A stretch of DNA of 64,000 bases from Nitrospinaceae bacterium (GTDB lineage: Bacteria > Nitrospinota > Nitrospinia > Nitrospinales > VA-1), in assembly GCA_029261655.1 (NCBI GenBank), contig JAJDAY010000026.1:352461-416460 (forward strand). The letters are read 5' to 3'. This document shows, in pieces, positions 45,886 through 55,106 of the stretch. Below the pieces are notes generated by a model. The model did no database searches. It was given only the letters and a program-made list of their open reading frames with translations, and was not told the DNA's origin. Every line of letters begins with the position of its first letter. Positions within the stretch are counted from its first letter, which is position 1. The translations under genes and the position numbers were made by a program.

Positions 45886-46893
45886 ATGACTTCGGCTTTA
45901 AAAAAATCCAGCAAAAAAAGATGGCTGTACATAACGGCCTGGGCTGTGGCCTCGGTGTGTATTTATTTTGCAGTCCAAAAGCTTCAGTGGGATTCCGTTT
46001 TTGAAGAATTAAAAAGCGCCGGGCTTTTATGGTTGTTTCTGGCGGTTGCTGGAAATTTCTGCATCATGGTCTTCGCGACCCTGCAATGGCTCAACTTTCT
46101 TCCCCAAAATTATCATGTTGGGTTCCGCAGGATGATCGAAATCATCGCCCTTGTGACCATGACGAGCAACACCGTCCCTTTTCTTGCGGGTCACGCCCTT
46201 GCGATTGTGCTTCTGGCCCAGCGGGAAAAGGTCGGCCATGCCGTGGCTTTATCGGTGCTTGCCCTGGACCAGTTTGCCGAAGGTTTCGCCAAACTCTCCC
46301 TTTTCCTTGTGGTCGTCCTGCTCACCCCGATTCCCGACTGGATGCGGCAGGGGTTTCTGCTGGCCCTTGCGGTCATTTTTTTGCTTTTCGGGGTGCTGTT
46401 TTTTTTCGCGTTCAGGCATCGGCATTTTAAAATTTTTATGAGCAGACAATCCCATCCCCGCTGGTACAAAGTCTGGCGTTTTATTTCCCGATGCGCCCAC
46501 CACCTGGAAGCTTTGCGAAGCGTTCGATTATTCGTTGCGGGTATGGGAGCCGCACTGGCCATGAAAGGGGCTGAACTTTTCGCGATATGGGCCATTCAAA
46601 AAAGCCTTGGCGTTGACCTGCCCCTATGGACTATTTTTCTGGTCCTCGCCTCAGTCAGTCTGGTCAGCATGGTTCCCGTGTCCCCCGGAAACCTTGGGAT
46701 TTACGAAGCCGCGGTTTTTTTTGTTTATCAATATCTGGGTTTACCGGCGGAGCAGGCGTTGGGGTTGGCTCTCCTGCAACATATTTGTCTTTTGGTTCCT
46801 TATATCGGAGTGGGATACCTCATCCTCCTGTTTCGTAATTTTTTCCCCATCCGTCCCCATCAGGCCAAAGAAGAAATTTCTCAAGCAGAATAA
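45886..46893 (+). CDS. UPF0104/LPG-synthase-TM family protein
   Basis: A 335-residue integral membrane protein with about eight segments. The blocks NTVPFLAGHALAIVLLAQREK and VPVSPGNLGIYEAAVFFV are the family signature (lysylphosphatidylglycerol-synthase membrane domain, UPF0104/AglD-like). Such proteins are proposed flippases or helpers for glycolipid and phospholipid synthesis. It converges on the GT4 gene with a gap of one base. Confidence 0.78.
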   Translation: MTSALKKSSKKRWLYITAWAVASVCIYFAVQKLQWDSVFEELKSAGLLWLFLAVAGNFCIMVFATLQWLNFLPQNYHVGFRRMIEIIALVTMTSNTVPFLAGHALAIVLLAQREKVGHAVALSVLALDQFAEGFAKLSLFLVVVLLTPIPDWMRQGFLLALAVIFLLFGVLFFFAFRHRHFKIFMSRQSHPRWYKVWRFISRCAHHLEALRSVRLFVAGMGAALAMKGAELFAIWAIQKSLGVDLPLWTIFLVLASVSLVSMVPVSPGNLGIYEAAVFFVYQYLGLPAEQALGLALLQHICLLVPYIGVGYLILLFRNFFPIRPHQAKEEISQAE

Positions 46894-46894
46894 T

Positions 46895-48046
46895 TTACCT
46901 GGCCGTCGAGTTCCCAATCCTCATCGCCTTCTGATATACCGCTTCGTGTTGCTTCATGACTTCCTGCCAGTCAAAGGGAGGCTCGGTCTCGCGGTTGTTA
47001 CGGGCTATGGATTCCCTCAGTTCAGGCTCCAGAATCAAACGGACCAGATGGTCCTCCAGTTCCAGATCGGTCCTGGCCAAAAAACCCTCCCTGCCGGCCC
47101 GGATAAACCCCTTGACTCCTCCGTGGACCTTCGCGACAACAGGCAACCCCGCGCAACGGGCCTCAAGAGCGGCGATGCCAAAAGACTCCCAGCGCGTGGG
47201 TTGAACATAAATGTCCGCTCTGGAAAATATTTTTCGTATTTCATCACGGCTCCGGTATCCCGAAAGTTCTACAATGTCTTCCAATCCCAAACGCTTTATC
47301 TGATTTTCCAGAGCTTCCCGCTTGGGCCCCTCGCCAATGATCTTTAATTTTATTCGGATATTCGCCGGAAGGCGTTTGATAACTTTTGGAAGCAACGCCA
47401 CCAAAGCTTTTCCACGTTTTTTCCGAAACAATCGCATGACAGATACGATCCACAGTTCCTGCGGGTCCCGTGCAACGGGAGCCACCTTCCATTCGAGGAC
47501 GTTCAACGCATTGGGCAAGACACAGACTTCCCTTTTTGTTACCAGCAAAGCAACGTCCCGGACCACAACCTCGCTGACGCCGGAAAACAAAACCGGCCAA
47601 CGCGACCATTTAAAAATCCAATCCAAAAAAGCCAGTCCAAAACGATAAGGGCCCAGGATGGAGTCCCAGGTAGCGACTGCGGGAATCCCCAGTTTCTGGC
47701 TCAAATAAAGGCTTCCATAGGAGGTTGGGGATATAATATTACAATGGCAATGAACGATATCGAAGGCTTCTTTTTTTAATATCGATTCAATTTTCTTAAA
47801 CGCACCGCGAGTATAAATACAACGTGCATACGGCAACAGGGAAACGTTCAGCCGGTGGATTCGATACTTTTCACCCTCCTCACTGCCTGGAACCGGGGTG
47901 ATCACATGGACCTCGTGGCCCCCCTGGGAAAGCCGATCGGCCAAATCGTGCATGTGCATCTCTGTTCCGCCAATTTGCGGCAAAAACCAGTCGCAAACCA
48001 GGGCTATTTTTAGCCTGGAGGAAACAATCTGGGAGGAATCCGTCAT
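46895..48046 (-). CDS. GT4-family glycosyltransferase
   Basis: A 383-residue GT-B fold enzyme. N-terminal LPQIGGTEMHMHDLADRLS binds the acceptor side, and C-terminal RWESFGIAALEARCAGLPVVA holds the nucleotide-sugar E-x7-E motif. It likely adds a sugar from a nucleotide donor to a lipid or glycan on the cytoplasmic side. The resemblance to PimA/PigA-type enzymes is general. It faces the UPF0104 gene. Confidence 0.85.
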   Translation of the reverse strand: MTDSSQIVSSRLKIALVCDWFLPQIGGTEMHMHDLADRLSQGGHEVHVITPVPGSEEGEKYRIHRLNVSLLPYARCIYTRGAFKKIESILKKEAFDIVHCHCNIISPTSYGSLYLSQKLGIPAVATWDSILGPYRFGLAFLDWIFKWSRWPVLFSGVSEVVVRDVALLVTKREVCVLPNALNVLEWKVAPVARDPQELWIVSVMRLFRKKRGKALVALLPKVIKRLPANIRIKLKIIGEGPKREALENQIKRLGLEDIVELSGYRSRDEIRKIFSRADIYVQPTRWESFGIAALEARCAGLPVVAKVHGGVKGFIRAGREGFLARTDLELEDHLVRLILEPELRESIARNNRETEPPFDWQEVMKQHEAVYQKAMRIGNSTAR

Positions 48047-48286
48047 CGACTTGAGCTTTCTAACTGACGAGAAATAAATGACTCACAAAAAATTTAACCC
48101 GGCCAGCGGGTATGATTCCCGGCATTTCGCCACAGGTTTTAATCCCGACGCGACCTGTACAAGAACTGAAGTGGATGGTATTATGAGAATTGCTTTGAAA
48201 TCAATGCAATTTTAGCAGGTTATTGAAAATGCCTCTGGTTTTTTCGATAAACTCTTTCTCTAAAAAAATATTTTTGGACTTTGTAA

Positions 48287-48901
48287 ATGACAATCGAACA
48301 AAACCGTATTTTGAAAAAAATTTTTGTTTTCCCGGCTTTATTTGGTTTCTTCCTGCTACTTTGCCCCCTGGCCCTGGCAACTTCCATAGAACCCACTGAA
48401 GTTAATGAAGACCGTTGGGTTTTCATAAATGGTGAAGGCATTATCGACGCTCCTCTCTCCATCGTGATGAATCATTTCAAGGATGTCCAGAAAGCCGACT
48501 CCATGATTCCCGGATTGAAAACAAAGAAAATCCTGAAACAAATTTCGGACAGTGAGAGGATTGATTACGATCATTTTGACGTGCCCTGGCCCTTCAAAGA
48601 TCGATACGCGATATATCGCGCCGAAGCTCAAAACATCGCTGGACGGGAAATTCTCATAACCCTGAACCCTTTAGATAACTATCCGTTCGAAGAAAATGAC
48701 AAAGTCTCCGCCAGAATAAAAAATAGCAGTTTTTTTCTGCAATCTCTGCCTGAGGACAATTCAAAAACCAGGGTCACCATCAAATTAGCGGTGGACCCTG
48801 GCGGTTATCTGCCCGTCTGGCTTATCAACCTGGTTGCCGGGTCCTGGTCGAAAGATTTATTCAATAATTTGCGGAAAAATATCAAAAAAGAAATTGTCTG
48901 A
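48287..48901 (+). CDS. START/SRPBCC-domain exported protein
   Basis: A 204-residue protein. A signal peptide (FVFPALFGFFLLLCPLALA) precedes a START-like domain: INGEGIIDAPLSIVMNHFKDVQ, DHFDVPWPFKDRYAIYRAE and a final helix with AGSWSKDLFNNLRKNI. Such domains hold lipids or other hydrophobic ligands. Its place in a lipid-related neighbourhood supports a lipid-binding role. It stands apart from the flanking genes by more than 150 bases. Confidence 0.72.
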   Translation: MTIEQNRILKKIFVFPALFGFFLLLCPLALATSIEPTEVNEDRWVFINGEGIIDAPLSIVMNHFKDVQKADSMIPGLKTKKILKQISDSERIDYDHFDVPWPFKDRYAIYRAEAQNIAGREILITLNPLDNYPFEENDKVSARIKNSSFFLQSLPEDNSKTRVTIKLAVDPGGYLPVWLINLVAGSWSKDLFNNLRKNIKKEIV

Positions 48902-49070
48902 CAAAAATTTTCTCAGACAAACCGGGCGGGTCGCGAAAATTCGCCCCCCTCGTTCAGCTTTTAAGAAGGTTCCTGGAATACAGTTTGCTTTTGGCCGCAA
49001 CCATTCTATTTTTTATCGACCCATCGTCGCGAATAAATCCAAGGCCTGAAACTTCCGTTGACCGCCTCAG

Positions 49071-50084
49071 ATGAATCGAGTTCAAACACCTGAAATGCAA
49101 CGTGACCTGCAAGCCGAATCAATCCCCCCCACATTGCTTGAAGAATGGTTCCAATGGTGGGGCCGTCGTTCTATGCCAGAGAAACTCCTGCCGCTGACCC
49201 TGACCGTCTGCTTCTGGATGTTTCACCTGGCGATGGGAGGCTTTCGGACAGAACACCTGGCGGTCGGCCTGCTTGCTCTTGCTTTTTACAGCGGACCCCG
49301 CACGCAAAACATTTACCGTTTTTTCCTGCCTTTCACTTTATACATTGTCCTTTATGACAGTCAGGGCTACTACGCAGACCTGCTACGGGGAGAAGTTCGG
49401 GTTCAGGAACCTTATCAATTCGACAAAGCATTTTTTGGCATTGAAACAGCCGAAGGAAGACTCCTGCCCAGCCAGTGGCTACAAAACCACACCCACAAGG
49501 TTCTGGATATCATCACAAGTCTCGCCTATCTGCTTTTTATTCCTGTTTTTTTGGTCGTGGGTCTTTTTTTCCGGTTTGGATTGGAAAAAATGAAAACCAA
49601 CCGTTTGAGCCCTGAATATATCCAGATAAAAACTCATGGATTGATGTGGGGAATGTTCTGGCTGAACCTCCTTTGCTGTTCCACTTACTATTGGTATCCC
49701 GCCGCGCCTCCCTGGTATGTTGATTTATACGGGCTGGGTCCTGCGCAACTGGATATCGTTCCCAGCGCCGCTGGCGCTCTCAGGTTTGACGAACTATTTG
49801 GAATCAATTTATTCAAAGAGTTCTATGCAAAGTGCCCCAATGCCTTTGGCGCCATTCCCTCAGGACATGTGGCGTTTCCCCTGCTCTGTATGTATTTCGC
49901 CTTTAAATTAAAATCCCTGCGCGTTTTCTGCAGTTTGTTCTTTCTCCTGATAGCCTTTTCAGCCGTCTACCTCAACCATCATTACATCCTGGATGTGCTT
50001 TGGGGAACCGCCTACGGTCTGCTTGTGGCCGGGGCGATGGACGCGTATTACCGTTCCAATTCTATAACCCCGCAGGCACTTTAA
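49071..50084 (+). CDS. Aur1/PAP2-like membrane lipid phosphotransferase
   Basis: A 337-residue membrane protein of the PAP2 superfamily, closest in motif layout to the Aur1/inositolphosphotransferase branch. YYWYPAAPPWY (about 207-216), PSGHVAFP (263-270) and NHHYILDVLWG (302-312) appear in order, with catalytic H266, H304 and D308. In eukaryotes these make inositol phosphorylceramide; here it could move a phospho-headgroup between lipids or remove phosphate. It converges with the next gene, overlapping by 4 bases. Confidence 0.76.
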   Translation: MNRVQTPEMQRDLQAESIPPTLLEEWFQWWGRRSMPEKLLPLTLTVCFWMFHLAMGGFRTEHLAVGLLALAFYSGPRTQNIYRFFLPFTLYIVLYDSQGYYADLLRGEVRVQEPYQFDKAFFGIETAEGRLLPSQWLQNHTHKVLDIITSLAYLLFIPVFLVVGLFFRFGLEKMKTNRLSPEYIQIKTHGLMWGMFWLNLLCCSTYYWYPAAPPWYVDLYGLGPAQLDIVPSAAGALRFDELFGINLFKEFYAKCPNAFGAIPSGHVAFPLLCMYFAFKLKSLRVFCSLFFLLIAFSAVYLNHHYILDVLWGTAYGLLVAGAMDAYYRSNSITPQAL

Positions 50085-51622
50085 TCTGTTCCTTTTTTGG
50101 GAGAAAGAAAAACAAAGGGCCTTTTCACAGCGGTGATTTCATAGTGCTGGCGGATCAAAGAATATACGGGGTTTTTCTGGTACCAGTAAAATTCCTTTTG
50201 CATCTGGTGGTTGTGAAATTTTTCCTTTGCCTCCTGAAGGCCGACGTCATCCTTCGAGTCAAAATCCTGTTTAAAAAGATTGGGATAATTGGACAAAACC
50301 ACCGAGCCGAAAAATTGTGAACTTATTTTTTGATGAAGATCGTTTTTCACATCGGGGTTGTTTTCCATAAGAATATTGAGGTTGAACAAATCCCCTATAT
50401 AGGGAGTTTTTCCGGGAACAATCGAAAACTCGGTGTAAATGGAGTACACCGGATAGGCCTTCTCCCCATATTTTTCGTAAAAGTATTGCACGGTTTCCCG
50501 CGTCGGTTTGCCGTTGGTCTCAAAAAACTTCTGGATAGAGGGAACAAACGGGAGTCTGGATAAACCGATATAAATGCAAACCAATATCATGATAGTTCCA
50601 ACCTGCTTTATCAGGCCGTAATTTTTTGAAAACTCCACTCCCAAAAGTAAAAACACCGCGACCTGCAGGTCGATCATGTGGTTGTCTGAAGTGCCAGGGG
50701 ATGAAAAAATGACCAGGGTGGCCCCGATGACGACGATGAAATAAATAAAATGCAACTGCCGCCAGCTTTCCCTGAACCGGACAAAAAAAACAATCGCGGC
50801 AAAACCCAAAAACACGGCGAACACGGGGTCTCTGAGTATTTCAATCAGGAAATGATAGGGAGAGAGCAGTATCCCCATCCCATCCATACCCCCTGTAGCG
50901 CAGGCGGCAAAGGAAACCAGCATTTTCCCATCGCTGAATGCGTTGGCGCTAAAAAGAAAAAGCGCGGTCATTAATGTCGATGATAAAACCCACAGGATGC
51001 CTTCTCTCAATCTATTGGCCAAAACAAGCGCACATCCCCCCACAGCCACCGCATAGAGTGAAGTGATTTTTGTCAAAACCGCAAACGCCAATATCAACGA
51101 CGATAGAAAAAAATACAGCGCGACCTTCGTTTTAAAATATTTATGAAAAAAAACGAGCGCCCAAACCACCAGCCCCGCTGACAGGAAATCTCCCCGAACG
51201 GTTAAAACCTGCATCATGAAGGTGATGGTGCATTGAACCGCTCCCGCAAAGGGAATGGCCTTAGACCAGCTCAGCCCCCATTCCCTGAGGGCAAAAAGGA
51301 TTCCCAGGCACATGAAAAAAGCGCTTCCCAGAGTCAAGAACACACCCGCCGAAAAGGGGTCCTTAAAAAGCGGAATTAAAAAACCATGCAGGACAAAAAA
51401 CAGTGGCATGTAGCGGGTTCCGCCATAACCAATGTCACTGTTCAGGGGCCGGTAAAAAATTCCATGGGAAAAATCATTGGCAAGAGAAGTCCAAACCCCG
51501 CTACTCACTTTATCCGGTAGGGAGTCCGGCAGGTACCAAAACAAAAGATAGGCGCATTGAATCGTGAATAGAGCAAAAGAGACCCATAAAATGATTTCAT
51601 CTCTAGTCAGTTTTTTAAGCAT
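50081..51622 (-). CDS. GT-C-like membrane protein, copy 1
   Basis: A 513-residue polytopic protein with about eleven segments. GVWTSLANDFSHGIFYRPL and GYGGTRYMPLFFVLHG near the start are shared with the head-to-head paralogue at 51865. RGDFLSAGLVVWALVFFHKYF follows. The layout is that of GT-C glycosyltransferases that use polyprenyl-phosphate sugars, but the catalytic Asp is not obvious, so the activity is inferred. The C-terminal 110 residues are soluble. Confidence 0.65.
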   Translation of the reverse strand: MLKKLTRDEIILWVSFALFTIQCAYLLFWYLPDSLPDKVSSGVWTSLANDFSHGIFYRPLNSDIGYGGTRYMPLFFVLHGFLIPLFKDPFSAGVFLTLGSAFFMCLGILFALREWGLSWSKAIPFAGAVQCTITFMMQVLTVRGDFLSAGLVVWALVFFHKYFKTKVALYFFLSSLILAFAVLTKITSLYAVAVGGCALVLANRLREGILWVLSSTLMTALFLFSANAFSDGKMLVSFAACATGGMDGMGILLSPYHFLIEILRDPVFAVFLGFAAIVFFVRFRESWRQLHFIYFIVVIGATLVIFSSPGTSDNHMIDLQVAVFLLLGVEFSKNYGLIKQVGTIMILVCIYIGLSRLPFVPSIQKFFETNGKPTRETVQYFYEKYGEKAYPVYSIYTEFSIVPGKTPYIGDLFNLNILMENNPDVKNDLHQKISSQFFGSVVLSNYPNLFKQDFDSKDDVGLQEAKEKFHNHQMQKEFYWYQKNPVYSLIRQHYEITAVKRPFVFLSPKKGTD

Positions 51623-51864
51623 TCGAGGCCGCGCATCTATCTAAAAAATGGTTCATGACGGATTATTTGATGAAGAAATTATTTACCCAGGCTGAACATG
51701 GCATGGGCCGCAGGTGAAAGGATGTTTGGGACATAAAAAGTCTTTGCGGAGTATGATATTGTAGCAAGGATTTTTTTTAAAGACTTTATTCTAGGGTTCA
51801 CCAGCCAAAACCACAACACCCGGACCTTGAACGCCAATAGCGGACCAAGCCCCTGTTCAATAAA

Positions 51865-53409
51865 TTGATGAAACTACTCGAATCCAGATTCAGTTTCCGT
51901 CTTCTATGGATGGCCGGAGTCCTTGCTCTTTGCGGATCGTTGTTTCTAATACTTTGGTTTTGGCAGGGAGCCATTCCCTCTGGAATCACCAGCGGAGTCT
52001 GGGCCGCTATGGCCAATGATTTTGCCGAGGGAGTGCTTTACCGTCCGGTTTTCGACGAATCAGGGTATGGCGGCACCCGCTACATGCCGCTTTTCTTCGT
52101 TCTCTACGGCATCCTCATCTCCATTTTTAATGACCCCGTGACGGCGGGTTTATCATTATCCCTCGCGAGCCTGATATTTCTTGACCTCGGAATTTACTTC
52201 CTGCTCCGGGAAACGGGGACTTCCAAAGCAATCGCGATTCCCCTGACTTTTCTGGTTCACGCCCCCATTTCCCTGCAACTATTGACCCTGGCAACCCGGG
52301 GTGATTTTCTGGCAGCCGGCATGAATGTCTGGGGAATCCTTTTCGCCCTCAAATATTTTCGGACAAACTCGTGGAGCGTTTTGACCTTGAGCGCCTGCTG
52401 TTTTTTGGGAGCTATTTTTACCAAGTTCACTACCGTGGGAGGGTTGATAGTCGTTGCGCTCTACTTACTGATAAAGGAAAAGCGTTTATCCGCCTTTTAT
52501 CTGGCCGGCCTGACCGTTCTCACAACACTGGCCCTCCTTTGGGGAATCAATGAGATCAGCGAGGGAAAAGCCCTCGCCTCATTTCAAGCCTGTATTCTAG
52601 GTGGAGTCCATACCGGCTACGCCCTCAAAACTCCCCTTTGGTTCGCGACCGTCATCATTCGGGACCCCTTCTTCTTTGTCCTGTTGTGTCTGGCGATTTT
52701 TCTGGCGGCAAAGATAAAACCCGATCACTGGAAATCTTTCGTTCCCCTTTATTTCGGCTTCACCCTGCTTTCAACGGTCGCTATTTTTTCCTCGCCCGGA
52801 ACCGACAGCAATCACTTGCTCGATTTACTCGTCGCCTGTGTGCTGATTCTGGCTTTTCAATTTCAAAGAGACGAGAATTTTTCCAAAGCGTATAATTTTT
52901 ATTTTTTATTCATAATAGCCGGCATTTTGTTCATGTGGATTCCCGGCACCATTTCCATTAAAGACCGTATTGAGTCCGCAGGAAGACCGACTCGGGACAC
53001 TCTCCACGCGATCGCTCAGGAATTGGGTCCTGAAAAAAAGAACCTGCTCAGCGAAAACCCCATGATCCCCCTGCTGATGGGACAACGGCCCATCGTCATG
53101 GACCCTTTCAGCTTGAGAATCATTGCCCAAAAATCTCCAGAGGTCAGGGCAGACTTTACCCGAAAAATAGAAAACCATTTTTTTGAAGCCATCATTTTAC
53201 TGGACTGGTCCGGCGCCCCTTTGGACCAACTGGAGGACGCCATGGAAAAACACACCTCCCTGGGCGTGGATCGTTTTTACGGCGAAGTCCATTTTCCCAG
53301 CGGTTTTCTGGACCTGTTGAAAAAACATTATTTCCTGAGCTTCGTCAAACGACCCTATGTGGTCTACGAACCCATCCGGGACCCCACCAAAACTCATTTA
53401 AAACAATGA
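51865..53409 (+). CDS. GT-C-like membrane protein, copy 2
   Basis: A 514-residue paralogue of the divergent gene. It shares SGVWAAMANDFAEGVLYRPV, GYGGTRYMPLFFVLYG and RGDFLAAGMNVWGILFALKYF at the same positions. The GT2 gene that would make its polyprenyl-phosphate sugar donor follows after about 100 bases on the same strand. It is probably an inner-membrane glycosyltransferase, but no catalytic residue can be named. Confidence 0.66.
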   Translation: MMKLLESRFSFRLLWMAGVLALCGSLFLILWFWQGAIPSGITSGVWAAMANDFAEGVLYRPVFDESGYGGTRYMPLFFVLYGILISIFNDPVTAGLSLSLASLIFLDLGIYFLLRETGTSKAIAIPLTFLVHAPISLQLLTLATRGDFLAAGMNVWGILFALKYFRTNSWSVLTLSACCFLGAIFTKFTTVGGLIVVALYLLIKEKRLSAFYLAGLTVLTTLALLWGINEISEGKALASFQACILGGVHTGYALKTPLWFATVIIRDPFFFVLLCLAIFLAAKIKPDHWKSFVPLYFGFTLLSTVAIFSSPGTDSNHLLDLLVACVLILAFQFQRDENFSKAYNFYFLFIIAGILFMWIPGTISIKDRIESAGRPTRDTLHAIAQELGPEKKNLLSENPMIPLLMGQRPIVMDPFSLRIIAQKSPEVRADFTRKIENHFFEAIILLDWSGAPLDQLEDAMEKHTSLGVDRFYGEVHFPSGFLDLLKKHYFLSFVKRPYVVYEPIRDPTKTHLKQ

Positions 53410-53511
53410 GTTGTCAATATTTTTAGGCAGTGACTTTTCCAGGTTGAATAGTATAATGATCCCCTCTTGTTCACTGGAATCCATTAATATTTCTTTCGGA
53501 AGAAACCGCCG

Positions 53512-54336
53512 TTGACTGCCGCTTCTAAACATAAAATCCATCGCGTTCTGATCATTCTTCCCACTTACAACGAAGCCGATTCCCTGATAAAAGTGGTGGA
53601 TGCGGTTTTAGGTTTGCCTGAAAACCTGGATATTCTGGTGGTCGATGATTCTTCACCGGACGGAACCGCCGGACTGGTAAAAAATCATTCGGCCTTTGAC
53701 AAACGGGTTTTTCTACTGCTTCGGCCAAGCAAGCAGGGGCTTGCCACGGCTTACAAGGAAGGTTTCCAGTGGGGACTGAAACAGGGATACGACGTGTGCA
53801 TGGAAATGGACAGCGACCTTTCCCATGACCCCCAGGATATTTCCCGCTTACTGCAAACCCTGAAAAATGGAGCCGACATCGTGATCGGCTCACGCTACTT
53901 GAACGGCATCAGCGTTATCAACTGGCCGCTCAGAAGATTACTGGTCAGTATCGGCGCCGGTATCTACACACGATGGATCACCGGCCTGCCGCTCACCGAC
54001 CCGACAGGCGGATTCAAAGCCATTCACAAAAATGTGATCAAACACCTGGACTGGGAACAGGTAAAAAGCGAAGGCTACGGATTTCAAATCGAGGTGAGCT
54101 TTTTTGCTCATAAAATGGGCTTCCGCCTGAAAGAAATTCCCATCATTTTTACCGAACGGCGCGACGGAGATTCCAAGTTTTCCATGTCCATCGCTGTGGA
54201 AGCCGCCCTTCGAGTCCTGAAACTCGGGTTGTTCGAACGCTTTCAATACACGAAAAAGATTTCTGCAACCGCTTACGGAAAAGACCCTTACGAAACCGGC
54301 GCCGCGCCGTCACAAAGAGAAGAGAAGTTGGGTTGA
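53512..54336 (+). CDS. Polyprenyl-phosphate mannose/glucose synthase-like GT2
   Basis: A 274-residue GT-A enzyme of the DPM1 type. LIILPTYNEADSL, VVDDSSPDGT, EMDSDLSHDP and YLNG give the full donor and metal pattern, and TDPTGGFKAIHK and GYGFQIEV follow. It moves a sugar from GDP- or UDP-sugar onto polyprenyl phosphate on the cytoplasmic face. It lacks the C-terminal membrane segments of longer forms. The start is TTG at 53512. It fits with the GT-C-like gene upstream. Confidence 0.83.
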   Translation: MTAASKHKIHRVLIILPTYNEADSLIKVVDAVLGLPENLDILVVDDSSPDGTAGLVKNHSAFDKRVFLLLRPSKQGLATAYKEGFQWGLKQGYDVCMEMDSDLSHDPQDISRLLQTLKNGADIVIGSRYLNGISVINWPLRRLLVSIGAGIYTRWITGLPLTDPTGGFKAIHKNVIKHLDWEQVKSEGYGFQIEVSFFAHKMGFRLKEIPIIFTERRDGDSKFSMSIAVEAALRVLKLGLFERFQYTKKISATAYGKDPYETGAAPSQREEKLG

Positions 54337-54397
54337 AATCACAACGCAAGGGGGGGTAAAACTGGATACGGGGTCCGCCAACACTCTCAGAAAAAAA

Positions 54398-55054
54398 TCA
54401 CTCCTCCCGACCCTTTTCTGAAAGCTGGTTTTTAACGTAGATGATTCTTTGCACTGCCGTATAATTGCCCAGGACCGCGATAATTAAAATCGTCCCTATC
54501 ATAATCGAAGGACCCACCACGGGAAGACCCGCAAATAATGAGCCCAGAATGAGAAGGGCCAGACGTTCCGGCCTTTGCATCCACCCGACCTTGCATTCGA
54601 CGCCCAGTCCCTCGGCCCGGGCGCGAGTGTAGCTGACCATGAATGAACCCGACAAAGCCAGAATGAGGATCAATACCACAACGGACCCAAGAGCAGACTC
54701 CGGGTTTTCAGCGGACAGACGGGAAAAATGCCAGGCCAGACCCAGAAAAATAAACAGCTCGCTGAACCGGTCGATAGCGCTGTCCAGAAAGGCTCCAAAC
54801 AGGGAAATTTTCCCGGTCAGCCTCGCCATTTGCCCGTCCAGAACGTCGCAGGTTCCCGCCAGAATCAGGATCACGCCCGCGCAAAAAAAAGCACCACTCG
54901 CGTAAACCAGTCCCGAAATCAAACTCAGAGACAAACCCGCAAGAGACACCGCGTTGGGGCTGATACCCAGCCCGGAAAGAAAACTGCAAAAAGGCGCGAT
55001 CGCCTGGACGAAGCGTTCCTTGATTTTTTCACTCAATATGGAAAACTCCGTCAT
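54398..55054 (-). CDS. CDP-alcohol phosphatidyltransferase
   Basis: A 218-residue membrane enzyme with the complete CDP-AP signature D70-xx-D73-G-xx-AR78-x8-G87-xxx-D91-xxx-D95. It transfers a phosphatidyl or similar group from CDP-lipid to an alcohol such as glycerol phosphate or inositol phosphate. About six segments are seen. It follows the PKS gene by 52 bases on the same strand and is probably in its operon. The acceptor cannot be chosen; the link to a PKS makes an unusual lipid likely. Confidence 0.85.
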   Translation of the reverse strand: MTEFSILSEKIKERFVQAIAPFCSFLSGLGISPNAVSLAGLSLSLISGLVYASGAFFCAGVILILAGTCDVLDGQMARLTGKISLFGAFLDSAIDRFSELFIFLGLAWHFSRLSAENPESALGSVVVLILILALSGSFMVSYTRARAEGLGVECKVGWMQRPERLALLILGSLFAGLPVVGPSIMIGTILIIAVLGNYTAVQRIIYVKNQLSEKGREE

Positions 55055-55106
55055 CTTCGCTCAACCTTTACGCCACCAGAGTTTGCTGTTATCTGCCAGT
55101 TTCCTG

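Noticed and set aside
46607..47347. A 246-residue plus-strand frame across the end of the UPF0104 gene and the GT4 gene
   Set aside because: It overlaps two well-supported genes in other frames, has no family pattern and no ribosome binding site.
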